A stretch of 64,000 bases of DNA from Prinia subflava (lineage: Eukaryota; Chordata; Aves; Passeriformes; Cisticolidae), in assembly GCF_021018805.1 (NCBI RefSeq), contig NC_086248.1, forward strand, positions 56,921,485 through 56,985,484. Direction: 5' to 3'. Of this stretch, positions 1 through 13,221 are shown piece by piece. Positions within the stretch are counted from its first letter, which is position 1. Every line of letters starts with the position of its first letter. Under the pieces are notes generated by a model. It was not told the DNA's origin, did not search any database, and saw nothing but the letters and a program-made list of their open reading frames with translations. Both the position numbers and the translations under genes were made by a program.

Positions 1-3000
1 TTAACTCTCCTTCTGATCACAGAACAGTAGGATCTAAGCCAATATATTCTGCAACCATTTCCTTCCCAGCTACTGCAGGCAGAGGTACTGACTCTGCCAT
101 GTGCACACCAGGATGCTGGTGAATGTTAGTCTGGTGAAAAATTTCAACATAACAGAGAAATAATGGTAATACTGGGCCATCTTTTTTTCTTTTTCCTTTA
201 ATCCCTGCATTTTGTGTGACTACAGAGTTTTCAAACAGCTATATCATAACAGTCTGTCGCAAGCGTATTGGGTGTTTCAGTTTGCCAGACCTGTCATAAT
301 AAATTAATTACAGGATGTTGCAGAAGTGGCTGAGCTCCAGCAGCATCTTGCACAGTTTAATATAGACCTATTTCCCCATTTCGATGTATTTGTGGTTAGA
401 TAAATCCTCAGAAAATTTACAGCTGCTACACACTAGTTTATTATACTCCCTGCCTTTGCAAGCAATATAAATGCAGCAAAAATTTGAAGTCTGCTCAGAG
501 CATAGATTTTACTGATACTGCTTTACCGGTGTGGAAACATTTTTTCTGCTAAAAGTGGCATCTGCAGTTTCTGCTGATTGTTTGCATTTGAGCATTACAC
601 AGGACTTGTAAACTTGCTCATCACAGCCAAATATAGGGAAAATTCATTTGGCTTGACAAAGTCCTCACAGACAATCAGGTGGACGAAGTTTTTGTGAAAT
701 GCAGAGCTGACATTTTCATCTCTGACTGCAAGAGAGAAAAAGTTTTCCCAGCCTTTAAAGTTAGTATACACTAATTGCAGCCAAGATGTTGTGGCTCAAA
801 GCCTGTTCCTTGCTGATTTTGCTGGAGCTTTGAGCATAGGGGTCCATCTACTCCGAGCAGCTTGCAGGACTGGGACTCTACATAAACATCCCAGTGCTGG
901 TAAACAAACCCTTCTGAAGGGGAGGGCAGCAAGCAACCTGCATACAATACACGAACAAAAGACAAAACTCTTGTCAAAATCACTGTGAATAGCACACATC
1001 TTTCTTACTACAGGTAAAGAAGGGATCATATGACACTAAATGTTTGAAAGAGCAACTGGATTCCAATCTCTGCTGCAGCTGTTCTGCACCAGATGAAGAG
1101 GCAGGAGAGGACTGAATCAAGGCAGAGGTGCCTATTGCAGCAAACAACTATAAAGGTGCCTCCTGAAAACCTGTACCAGAAATCAGGAAATGAACGCTTC
1201 ATCTCTCCTAATAGCTCTGCAACTCATAGACTATGTGGAACTTTGTAGGCTGTAGCTCAGAGTTAGAACACCAGAGAGCTAAAAGAGTTGGTGGAGAGAC
1301 ACAGAATGTTGTTCATCGGCTCTGAGGGTTCATCCAGAAAGTTTCTGTAAATGGGACAAAACAAATGTTTTAAAAAGTGAAGTGGTTAAATATCTGAATT
1401 TCTAAAGTCTAAAAAACATGACTGAAGCAACCAAAGCTCTGCTACAACACACCTACATGCTATCTTCTGTTCCTTCTTCTTAAGTTCCAATTTCTAATTG
1501 CCACATTTTTGCAAGTCTTCCCCAAGCAGCAGCTTTCTTCTCAAGTTGCTTATTTCCCTCTCTCAGACCTCCTCTTGTTTCTATTCCCTACACGCAGCAG
1601 TTTTGTTCCTAAAGCATGTATGCTAAACTTCAAGCAATAAACCCCCTTGAACTAACACATTACATTTTTACAAGTGCAGGTGTACATCTATAAGTTGTTT
1701 GAAATATTCTGCATGGACATTGGACAGAATGCTAAGACAAAAACCCTGGAGTACCAACCTTTACATGAATCTTCCTGGCCTCCCTCCACTAGTCAGAAAA
1801 TACTTCTATCCCCTCCCAATTTCCACATCCATAAAATAGGTTGCACTGCATACATACTAATTTCATACGTGCTGGAAAAGGATCATTAAAAAACCCCATC
1901 ACTCTTTGTGTTTACCAAACAAGTGTTTTTGCTCTAGTCTGTTCCCGCCTTAAATGAAGTATTTCCTATTCACCTGAGTAATTAGAGCAGAAGGATGTAG
2001 TGAATGAAGTGCCTCATTATCAAGTTTGCATCCACGGTCCCTGCAGAATGACTACCATGCCGGCTATTTTTCATAGCTGTCTGCTTTTGCTTGTAATGGG
2101 CCATTGTTAACCCTAAATGATCCTGACATTCAATTCTCTGTCAGACAATTGCGTCCAGCCGGCAGATTTAGTTCACTAGTCAACAGAGACTTTCGGTTGT
2201 CATGTTCCTCTGTGTTCTCATTAGCCCTTGTTTGACTGTGATCCATCCCCTACTGCCTTCTGAATTAAGTGATGCTACAAATACACTTATTATGTTTTAT
2301 GATGTCTTCTCCTCAAATTATTTTAAGGAAAAAACTAAATGCAATATGATAGCTATTGAGAGACACAGGAAAAACATGGGCACAGATTTTCGTCTGCACT
2401 GCTGATTTACACACAGTTCTCGATATCTCTGCCCTATCATAAAAACATAATAGCAACTCTACGGTGTAACCACACACACAAAACCTACAAACACCAGAAC
2501 AATGAAAGACCCACGATGCTGCTATCACCAGACAGCTATAAATATCTAACATTCACACTTTTTAATGCAACATTTTATCTGGTTTGTTCCAGCAATGAAC
2601 TCATGTCACCCTCTAAGGAGTCTCACAGAGACTTTTATAACTCTTGCATTTTAATTCACACATCATGGCTCAGGGAGCAATTTTGCAGTACACTCTTAAT
2701 GCTTCATCTAATAAAAAAGAAAAATTTTCATAGGAAATCTGAATCTTTCGGGAATTCTTTACTTCCACTGAAATTTAAGTCCTCTAAGTACTCAGGCAAT
2801 ATTCAGCAAATGTACTATGATACAAACGACAGTCATCGTAAAGTGATTTTAGATAATATGCAGATTGTATTAACACAGAAACAATAAGCATTTAAAGTTT
2901 TTAAATTAAAAACTTCTTTTTAAACCATTACACTAACCAAAAGTGTTTAAAATTTTTATCCTTTTTTGTAAGTTTAAAATCCCAACAGCAATGTCTGAAG

Positions 3001-5267
3001 AATAAAGACTACTAATACCAAAAAGCAGTTTTTCTGAAAATGAACTGTATCAGCCATATTTCTGAATAAAAGGTAAAAACTGTCTTTGCCACTGTGCCGT
3101 GCTCATAATTTGTTAAAGATATTTTAGGGTGAAGGCTCTAATTTTAATACTGAAGGATCATAGACATTTTAAAATTTCAGATATTTTTGTTCCTTTTCTA
3201 TTAAATGAATGCAGAAAACTAGCACCACAGTGACACTGAGTATAAAGGAAAAGAAGTCTCTAACCAACCATGTGGTAGGGAAGAAAAAAACCTACAGAAG
3301 CAAAACAAAAGCTATTGCAATTACAAGAAAACATTATGAAAAGTTTATTTTCAACTCCTGCATTTTCATGTTTGGCTCTTATCTGATTCCTTCTGCTTAA
3401 TTGTTATTTGGAACTGTGCCTTGGAAGACACTACTGCTGCCTCTCCTCTCAATTTGGAAAGTGTGGCAAAGCAGCTCTATTCAGCTTCAGAGCAGTGAAC
3501 ATAATTGGAGCCCTAGTTCGCAAGCATGAAAGGAGGTGCTGTGCCTTTGATTAGAACTTCCATCTCTCTGTGGTGTTTATCTGAAGTGTTATTTCTGTCT
3601 TCAGTGTCGACAATGGCAAATTAACATTTTACAACGCTTTCCAATGAGCTCTCAGATCTTGGCTACTGCTCAGCTCTCCCTGACGTGGAGCCTGATGTCA
3701 TGCTCTGCCCTTGTTTTAAACGTGACCCAGGACATTTTAAGAAATGTAAGATGTCGAGATTTTTCCCCTTTATAAAATCTCTAAATGCCACATGTCACAC
3801 AGGATGATGAGCTGAAACACACTGCAGGGACATAAGAGGTGGGGAGCCGTGACAGAATCAGCCAGCCCCAGGACTGAGGTAATTTTACACCACCTCTGAC
3901 TGGGGACAGAGACATTACTAAGTTTGCAGTACACACAAGCAAGCCCCATCTAGGGCAGGGCTCCATACACACACTCTGGGCAGCGCAAAGTTAGGACTGC
4001 TGGCAAATAACAGCTACCAGTGGGGCGAAAAAAGAGGATTTGCTGCTGTGCTTTACTTGAAAGAAAGAAGTTTACAGACTTTTCTGGCTTCCAAACATGT
4101 GCAAGGAAGATATTACAATATACAGCAACTAGTCCTCTGCATCTGGGGGCATTTCACACATCAGTGCCCAGCATTGTTATTTTCACTTCTTTTTTTAATG
4201 GAATCAAGTGCCCTGTCTACTAAATAAGGGTTTTCTAATTTTATGTTATTTATTGCTTCAGAGGGGGAGGAGAAAGAATTTCCTAGCAGAGTAAAAATAA
4301 ACTGGACATCATCAGCCAGAAAAAATACCAACACTAACTGGTAGAAAGTCTTTTGTTTAATATAAAATATAAATTATTTAACACTGTAGATAACTACTGA
4401 AGTCATTAGCAAAAGTTCACAAAATAATACTCAGGTAAAAAAATAGATTACTGATGCTTACAAGTGAATAAGGACTACAAGTAAAACAAACAGCATAGTT
4501 GGATATGAAATATTTCATTCAGACAAAAGAAAGTATATTTGGCAAGACTGCTGCTGAAGCAGCCAGGAACTCTGACAAAACTGCAATGAATCTTTACTAT
4601 GTGCAGCACACCTCATTTGAAAAATACAACTGCCTGGAATTTGCAACACTAATTTATTTTGTTAAGAACAAGTATTCCTACTGAAGACAGCGTAGTTGCA
4701 TAGGTAGTTACTCCACAATTCCCTTCAGAGCTGCAAAATGCAGTCCAAACAGATATTTGATGTCAGGAAAATATATTTTGAAAGCTTGTGTTTTCAGGTA
4801 CACCTTAATATCAGCACTCCTTTGGTATTTTACCATTCTGAGCACTCTTCTATTTTGCTTACAGCACACTTTAAAATGCTAATTTAATAATTTACGTAGT
4901 GGTTGGGCTTGTTTTGCTCTAGATCACACTTTTTCACTTGATTCTTTGCTCCCAATGGATTAACCTACAGCCTACATAAATGCCTAAGTGACAGTTTAAT
5001 CAGATATCAAATTAGGAAACATTGTATTTGACAGTTTCAGTTCTTTTCCAGTGCAGTGAGGAGCTGAACCTCCAAGTTCTGTTGATTTCAAGGAACTCAG
5101 GGCAAAAGTCATACAAAACAGGTTTGTACCACTGATAAGCCACAACTGGTACCATTTTGCATATTTAAGTATTTGAATTTCTTTGTTTGTTGTTAATCCT
5201 AGAAGAGAGGTCATAATTGCAGCCTTCAACGTGTATAATGAACGTCGCCCCAGTATGCAGAAATAAA
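1..5267. other. AHI1 3' UTR (upper end) and downstream intergenic flank
   Basis: No protein-coding exon is recognised here. The part next to 5267 should be the AHI1 3' UTR, because the last coding exon ends with a stop at 5268-5270 on the minus strand. The rest is AT-rich flank with only short chance reading frames. In vertebrates with the conserved order, MYB lies on this side of AHI1 in the opposite orientation, but nothing recognisable as MYB coding sequence is seen. Two stretches, about 2020-2200 and 3420-3790, have higher complexity and less AT than their surroundings and are discussed as possible non-coding regulatory sequence. Confidence 0.5.
4249..5000 (-). terminator. AHI1: Candidate poly(A) signals for the long AHI1 3' UTR
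   Basis: Read on the minus strand, ATTAAA occurs at 4995-5000, about 270 nt after the stop codon, and AATAAA occurs at 4653-4658 and 4249-4254. Any of these could direct 3' end formation of the full-length transcript. In AT-rich DNA such hexamers occur often by chance, so the true cleavage site cannot be chosen from sequence alone. Confidence 0.3.
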
Positions 5268-5505
5268 TTATGCCTCTGAGTCATGGCATTCGGGCTCAAA
5301 GGCAATATTTGTCCTTCCATTTGTGCTTAAGTTTGAGCCTCTCACTGTCTTTTTCTTCTTCTTCTTCAATTCCACCCCATGGGATGCAGGTTCGTTTTCA
5401 ACACCATTAGTTGTAACTGATGACAGAGGAGTATCGACACTCATTAAGTTGTGCTGATTTTCTCTCTCATTCCTTTGTACCCTTTTCTTCTTTTTCTTTG
5501 TACCT
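5268..5505 (-). CDS. AHI1: AHI1 last coding exon: lysine-rich C-terminal tail
   Basis: A 79-codon open frame, including the TAA stop at 5268-5270, follows a splice acceptor (TTCCTCTAG at about 5506-5514). It needs two bases from the previous exon, which exon 5579-5625 supplies exactly (CT+A gives Leu). The product is hydrophilic, with a GTKKKKKR cluster at its start, a Ser/Thr/Asn-rich middle and a second basic run (ELKKKKKKTVRG), and it ends in HDSEA. Human AHI1 also ends in a Ser/Glu-rich stretch with a basic cluster, but residue identity is low. The assignment therefore rests on strand, phase and position rather than clear homology. The basic runs could act in nuclear targeting or nucleic-acid or phospholipid contact; that is inference. 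It could instead be the last exon of an unrelated minus-strand gene. Confidence 0.6.
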
Positions 5506-5578
5506 CTAGAGGAAGGTGGATATAAAAAGAGTAAAAGAAACACAAAGTTAGCCCAAATTTAGAGCTTTTTCCACCTAC
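5506..5578 (-). other. Very short AHI1 intron (73 bp) with in-frame stop if retained
   Basis: The donor is GCT|GTAGGT and the acceptor TCTAG|AGGT, read on the minus strand. At 73 bp it is close to the lower size limit for vertebrate introns. If it is retained, the AHI1 frame meets a TAG at once (the codons read His-Gln-Leu-stop), so retention would remove the 78-residue tail. Another frame across the intron and exon 5579-5625 is hydrophobic, but it lacks a credible start or acceptor and is treated as a shadow. Confidence 0.55.
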
Positions 5579-5625
5579 AGCTGATGTGTTAGAGCAATTG
5601 TCTGCTTGTCCTCTTGAGCACAATG
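5579..5625 (-). CDS. AHI1: AHI1 penultimate coding exon (small, 47 nt)
   Basis: This 47-nt exon encodes HCAQEDKQTIALTHQ plus two bases of the next codon. Its acceptor is preceded by a strong T-rich tract (TTTTTGTAGTTGTTTCAG) and its donor is GTAGGT. It starts in phase 0, matching the phase-0 end of exon 19463-19563, and it ends with two bases over, matching exon 5268-5505. Human AHI1 likewise has a phase-0 junction after the first post-SH3 segment. The main doubt is the distance of nearly 14 kb to the exon before it, which leaves room for another small exon. Confidence 0.55.
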
Positions 5626-8600
5626 CTGAAACAACTACAAAAAGTACTGTTCCACAGCAGAACAAAGACAGAAAAACCACGAAGACAAAATATGAGACCA
5701 CTCCACTAGCCTACTTTTTATCATAGCATTGCTTTGAAAAGAACTGCTCATGATCTTAAAAATCAGCTTGTCTTGATCAAAAAACAACAGATGTAATTAA
5801 AAAATACAAATTACCAGTCTCCTCCTCTCATAAAAGCAATTGCACTTGTTTTTTTTCACTTTCCTAAGCTCAGACACCAAAATACTTACAAATAAGGAGA
5901 GATTCCTGGTTTATTTATGCAACAAGAATAAGGCAGGCAGTCAAAGTGCATAAGATTAGTTTTTCCATTTTAATTTACCTTAACAAGGACAGAGTCAGAA
6001 ATCAATTTAATGTCTATTTAAGCTTATCAGCCTTCATACAGTGCCAAAAGTATCAGTCAAGCTCCTGCATCCCAGTTGATGCCTCTAACTGGTCTTGCAC
6101 ATGATGGCAGGGATTATGCAGATGTTACATCACTTCTACCATGAACTCCCACTCTTGGCAGAAGTTGTAACTTTATTTAACTATAAATACATAGCAATAC
6201 TTCCACTCTAACCTTTCAAACAAAGGTATTGTCTTTGTTCAAAATCTGTATTGTGCCTAGCACAAAAGGGTCTTGGTTTATGACCTGAACTGTTTAATGC
6301 TGCTGAAATACATTGGCAAATTGATGAATCAAGACTGAAGAATGTAATGCGGGTCTTTTTCACAAAAACAGTGTTACAAGTGCTGCACTATTGATGATAT
6401 TGTTCTAAGGTAATCAGACTTTATAGATGAAAACATTTACACATCAGACTTGCTAATGAACTGATGAATATCTGCCTGTAGTTGAAAAATTTTTAAAACT
6501 AAACTGTATACCTATATGTGGATTGCTGTGTCTCTAGTTCTTATTGGAACATCCTAAGGATGTTTGGGAACCCAAGACCCTCAGTGTTAGCATTCCCAAA
6601 ACAATTTGAGCAGTACTGCTGCATGAGGAAATTAGGGTACAAAGTCATAATTATTCAGTGTTACAAGTACCAATGTACCAAACCCAGTGTTCAGCTGGGT
6701 CTCATGTAAATTTATGCAGAGCACTACCTAGTGCAGCTCACGAAAACTGTACAATGGGAACATACCTAAGGACATACTGGCTGTGCTGATGAGTAGCAGC
6801 TAATGATTAATATTTGAAGGGCAAGGTTACAATGCTATTTCCAATCTAAAGCTACTCTAATTGTGAGAAGCAGTTTACATCTTTTTATTATTTGAACATC
6901 AGATGTGATGATGTATCAAAACTTAGATTAAAATCACTTGGCATCATTTCTCTGTTTTTTCTAGATTCTGCAGGAGACTGCACTCAACTGCTTGGCTAAG
7001 ATAAAAGTCTATTACCATCTTGTATAAAATTTGTTTTATTATTGCAAAGCCATATTTTCCACCAGAAATTCTCAAGAAACAGACATTTCATACAGACTTG
7101 CCATTCATGTTCTTTTACAGCAGGTATTGTGGCTGTAGTGAATGATGTTCTAATAAGCAAACCCGCAATCATTCATTTGGCTTAGTGAGTTGTGCAGGTG
7201 TTAATGTTTCACTCGTCCATACTGAAAGTGTGTCTTGGCAACCACTTGATTCTTAGGAATTGTGCAGTAAATAAATTTCATATTATATATGTCAATGTGA
7301 CATGAATACTGAGTAAATTTTCACAGGAAACAGGAAAATAACAGCATGTTTTAGGTGGAGCAACTACTTAAGTACAGATTGGACTGGATCTCAAGTCATG
7401 TTGATACTGCTGTTAGATGCTGAAATATAAACCTTTTCCAGTTAAGACGGCAACACTTTCATATATGTATATTTTTAAGGCTATTTCAAGACACACTGAC
7501 TGCAGTGAGCAAGAAAATTAGAGTCCTGGTAGGCTATGTTTTCGGTAACAGTAATACGAGAATTTTCATGAAAAATAGGCAGTCCTGTTTCTGAGCTGTT
7601 TTATTATCTGATGTGTGCTGTATAAATACCTATAAACAGAAATACTGACAGTTTTTCAAACTAGTGGCATCAGTAGTGTTAGAGGATTCTTTTCTAGCTC
7701 TCAAAATAAGGCACCAGCTTTCAGTCTTTTCTGAAAAAAAACCTGGTAGATGTGGTCACTGCTATGAAGCGCTATGACATGGAACATGCATGAATTCAGA
7801 CTGGAATCTCCATGATGCTCCTGCTCCCTACAGTTCAGGGCGAGGGAGCACATTCCAGTAACTCAAGCATGCAGGTGTCTTCTCTCACTTTTTTGAAATG
7901 TAACTGAAGTGATTTTTGGGCTCTGATCCTTCAGTGTGACATCTTCTCAGAATAGCCCTAGTTTGCATTAAAATTAACATTTGTATTTAATATGACTCAA
8001 ATTCTTGAATTTTCTTAAATCTTTTGTGATTCCACATTTTAAATCTATGGTCCCACATTTTTCAGTGGATGCCCTGGAAAGGTCACTCAAAATAACTGTT
8101 TCCTGAAGTCCTACCAATGGAGTTGAGTCATCCCAAATTTTTGATACTGACTTCTAACAGACTGTGTCAACCGTCACAGTAACTGTGCTTTAAGGCATTT
8201 CCTTCCTTAATGTATATACTACTAGAATAGTTGTGTCCAAAGTTCTACACTGAATTCTGTCAATGTGTAGTTGTTCAGCCCACTCCTCATCGTAGTTGAG
8301 GGTTAAACTTTCCACTCACAATTTATTTTCAAATCTACATACAGTTGGAGATAAAAAATTCAGATTTAAGTGCAAGTTAAAATGAGGTATGTATCTACAT
8401 CTACAGCATAATGTACAGATTGTTTATATGAGGAGGAAACCAGCCTGGAAAATGATCAGCAAAATAACTTTGTTTAGGTGACAGGTACAATGGCAAACAT
8501 GAGAATTATTTTCATATATCAATTTTTGAAGCAAAAATGGCTGCAAAAGCTAAAGATATTGTGGAAGGTCCTGTTCAAAATGCTGAGATCTTATCTGGTT

Positions 8601-11600
8601 ACAGCTTTCACGAAACAGAAACCTACAATCTTTCAGATAGGCAAGTGTCACCATCAAAGGTGCTGCTGGCATCTTCTTAGAATGTGAAAACCTCTTGGAA
8701 TTTACATTAATTAACTTTTAGAAGGAGCAAAAATAGCTTTCCGTCTACAGCAATAGTTCCTAATGCATAGCTAAGGCATGCCAGTGAGCAATCACATATC
8801 TCTGAGTTTTGATTGTCATGTACATTATAGTCCTTGCTCTTCTGGGGATGTGTATATGTATATGAACTGTTATTTCCTTCACATTTTTGGGTGTGAAGCA
8901 CTCTCTCACTGATCACCCTAAAGCTAACTTCTTGTTTTGCTTGAAAAAAAAATAACCCTTCCAACATTTCTCACAGTTTTCAAATAACAGTTATAGGAAT
9001 AACATTGCAAATTGTTTTAAGCATTTCTTGCTTACTGTGTTGTAGGTGAGTCTCTATCTGTGTCATGTTTGGAAATAGATTTCAGGCCCCCTGACTGACT
9101 GGCAACTGCTGACATCTGTAAAAGAAACAAAAAAACCCAGGAAGGTAAAAAGACGACAGACAACAGGGGTAACACGTGCATAGAAAACCCACCAGCTTCC
9201 TGAATAAGGAGAGAATATACCTCGTTTGAAAAAGAATGTCTATCAGCATAAAATGTTAACTCCTATGTGGTTACAAACAAGGAAAGAGTGCCCTGCTATT
9301 AAAAAAAAAAAAAAAAGCTACTTGCAAATAAAAGACAGTTTTCAGGTATGTGTAGAAACAGGAGGTTATGAGTCTGCTTGGAGACAGCTTAAAACACACA
9401 TTGTTTTAAAAAATTGTTTGTCTACTACAAGTGAAAAAGCAGAATGCTATAAAGCCTTCTTGTGGCACAGTTTTCACAAGAAAAAACGTCATTTTTAAGC
9501 ATGCAAGTTTCATTCAAAAGCAGTTCAAATCACTCCAGGTTACTTTGTAATTCAGGGCTGAAAAGATTCCCCAAATCTGGAAAAGTAAATTCTCTTATTT
9601 CCAAAACAATTGGAGGGTCTCTGTAAAGCTCGCTCCCTCTACAAACAAACCTAATTCTAACAGGTCTCAAACGTAATGAAAGAATTCCCATAAGGAAAAG
9701 TGAATGCCCTTCCTGAGTCTTCAGGGACAGGTTATTTTATTAGTTTAATATTATTTCTTTGCTGACTTAGAATAAACAGGGTCAAGCTCCCACTAACTTA
9801 CTGAATTCGTACATTTACACTGCCCACAACAACCATGTTCAAACATTAGTCATTAGAATTAGTCTGCTGTAAAAACACAGATTGCTGGATTAGTTTAGAC
9901 AAAAGTCAGCCTATCAGAATAGAATAATGCAGCACTGGCAGAGCTAGGAAGAAAAATCATCTACTTCACAACAAAATCCTTGTTAATACAGTAATAAACT
10001 TGACTAAGTCAATGGTGAAAGTAAACATAAAAGAAGGAAATATAATACCACTGATATGAAAATACAAGGGATGTTGTAAAAGGAATGACTCCAAGTAATT
10101 AGTACTTCCTTCAGCATTTTTAACCTTGTGGTTCCTTGCCATACACAATCATGAATTCACTCTGCTTGCAGTCAAAACAAAATCTTTTTCAGAAAATCCT
10201 GTGTGAATATTGTTGAACCACTTTTACCCACCTTTTTGAGTAAATACTACAGAATCTTCTCACTATACTAATACTATAATCAAATGTGAACCATTCTAAA
10301 GAATGGTAGAGTAGAATTCCCTCAAGTGCCACTACAGAAGACTGACCTCCTATAAACAACAAAGATTTTTAACACTTTCAGACACCTAAACACAGAAAAT
10401 TATCCTTGTTTTACAGTTGGAAGATTAAAATATCCACTAAATTAAGCATCTTAACTGAAAGTTCTTCTTATCTGTTTTAAAAAGATCTCATCACATAGCC
10501 TTTCAAATATTAAAGCACAGCTTTTTAGTATGAGTACCAAGGAAAGCAGAGCACACAACTGGAGACATTTGAACAGCTGTTCATCTCACATGGCAACTCA
10601 TGAGAATTCCTAGGTCTGTGAAGACAGACTCCCAACACTCCACAGTACTGTTCATGACAGCTTTCTTATTTCATTCCTACAAACTTTCAAGCATGTAACA
10701 AAGGAGGAACCAGATACTAGATCTTTTTGAAGCAGATCTTGCTGCCACTGACTCCTTTTGTCTGTCCCACACACCTTTGTGTCCCTCTCAGCCTACTCCT
10801 TGATCCTCTTTTCCCATCCTAGTGATGTAAGTAGTAGCAGTACTGAAGAACTGAGGGTTTCAGTGGCAGATGCAAGGAGGCAGTGCAAGAACTGGTGAAA
10901 CAAGGGGATGAAGCGTCAGGGGGAAGAAGTGGAAGCTGGGAAAACATGCAGGAAGCATTTGGCAAAGGAGGTGTGGTAACGCACACTGGGAACTCACTAA
11001 GGACATGTCAATGCAAGGAGCAAGCCAGGGAAGGCTTGGAGCATGGAGGAGCTGAGGAGGCTGTTGATCTCATTGTTGTCTGTTTCTAAATCTCTCAATC
11101 ACTTGTTCTGCATGGGCTCCCAGGAAGCTCCAAACATCTCTGCACTATCCTCACTGCCTCTGTACTGAGATGAAGTAAAGCCAGTGCTGGAACAGGAATG
11201 GTGTGAGCTGTGACACTCCTCCAGATCGCAGAGCTTAAATATTAATATAGTGTTATTAGGGCAGTGTTCGCTTTAAAGAAAAAACACCCTAACATTTCAG
11301 AGACTTATGAATATTTTTCTGTTCACAAGAATACTGAACACATTACAAAAAATGAGTTCATTTGTACAGTGCCACTAATGGCGTTCAATTTTGTTGCCAT
11401 GTTCTAATTCTCCACCTGTTTGTGAGCCATAGCCTACCAGAAGAAGAGAATATTAGTTCATGTCAACTGTAGAAGCTTGGATTTTCTAAAGGGTTTTTTT
11501 GCTTTATGACCACAGAAAGGAAAATTGTAATACAGTACATATTTTCCTTCTCTTAAAGGCTTGCTTGCTTTTGAGCTCTTTTATTTTACATTTAACATTC

Positions 11601-13221
11601 TCTCTAGCTGCCACATGAGAAGCAAGCAAGGCAGTATAAATAAAGACAAAATACACAAAAGTATATCAAGTTCCTGATCCCTGCTGTAGAATCCACAGCA
11701 GTAAATCAAGCACTAAACCCTTCCTGTGCAACCTGTGGGAGCCATCAGGTATTTCAGAACACACTTTCTAAAAGAACCTGAAGCAGAGGGCATCTAAAGG
11801 CAATACTAAGGACATAGTCTCATCTCAAATCTATGTTTTTGGTGGTGCTTTCCTCTAGGCTGTGCAGAGTTGTCCCTAAGACTGATGGTCTGCAGATGTT
11901 TTCTGGGAGACTAGGAGGTAGATGGACAGAATAGAGTGGTGCAGAAAATCCATTCAGATGATTCAAGCCACGACAGTAAATGAGTTTGCTTTATAGCCTA
12001 CAGAGGAATTCTCCCATAGAAGCTGTTTCTACAGAACTTCATCTAATTAAAAACTCACTGGATCACAGATGGCAAGAATGAACATGTCTCTGTGCCTTTT
12101 CAGACTTGTCTTTAGGACACTACACTCAGTCCTAAGTCTGTATTTTGTTTTCTAATATGCAGTCCATGGATAAAAGATTCCCAGCCATGTATTTAACTAC
12201 CCAAAACTATGCCAATGCCTGCTGTCAGAACTGTTCTAAGAAGTCGAATTTGGGAGAAATGTGACACCACACCTCACTCATCATTTTCTTCCATGCTATT
12301 CTGCATCCATCCACACATTTCCCATTAAATGAACAACTGGCAGAAACCTTTGCTAGCAGAATTACATATAATTCTTTGCTACAACCTTCCTATTTAAAAT
12401 GCAATTAAATTACAATTGCTTTCCCCCCTCTTTAGAGTTTTTGAAGAGCAAGCCTATCTTGTCTAAATCTATTAAGTCTAAATCAGACTGACCATATTCT
12501 GGCCCTTATATCTAACTGTATGAGCTTTGTTGTGAGAATCTAGCAGAACCATGGCTCTGTATACAAGACAGACATTGGCACGAATTTCTCTCTTTTGCAT
12601 GAAAGGAAAAATCTGTTGGGTGAAAACTGTAGTTATTGCTTAACACCAGCAAATACTGCATCACAGAAATCAAATCCACTATGTGAGTTTTTGAGGGATA
12701 ACAAAAGGAGGAGGAGGAAGAGTGGACACAAGATACTTCAGATTGAAGCAGTATGGTTTACAATACTTATTTTCAGTCTTGATGATTTGGCCTTTGGGAA
12801 TTTATATGGGATCACAGCTTTGCATTAACACTTGCATTAAAAAAGTTCAATTCTCTTCAGAAAGAGACTATGAGGACCCAAGGAGAAAAATGGGGAAGGG
12901 GGAAGTTAGCTTGCTCCTGAGATAGTATTTGTCACTCAACAGCATTTTTGGTTCTTCTTGACCAACTCAGTAGCTCAGTCTGATTCTTCTATCTTTAAAC
13001 AGACTGGTTACCTACAGCAAACATCTAAGCATGGAATTTCACCTTTTCTTTTTCCCCCAAACAGGTATTGATTTCCTTATAAACCAAATACCTTCTCTTT
13101 CAATGACTCAAGTAATACTATAGATACAGGCATAAATATTTCTTGAGACAGAACACGTAGCTACTAGCTTACAAAAAAGTAGCACCACACATACTTAAGA
13201 GCGAGTAACTCAACTTGCACA

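Noticed and set aside
5444..5701. Hydrophobic 85-codon minus-strand frame that looks like a membrane segment
   Set aside because: The hydrophobic part is the translated pyrimidine-rich acceptor tract of exon 5579-5625, and the frame crosses the 73-bp intron. It has no credible acceptor or start of its own.
9226..9498. 90-codon plus-strand frame with a lysine run
   Set aside because: It spans a 15-base A run that encodes the lysines. There is no supporting homology, and it is antisense to the AHI1 intron.
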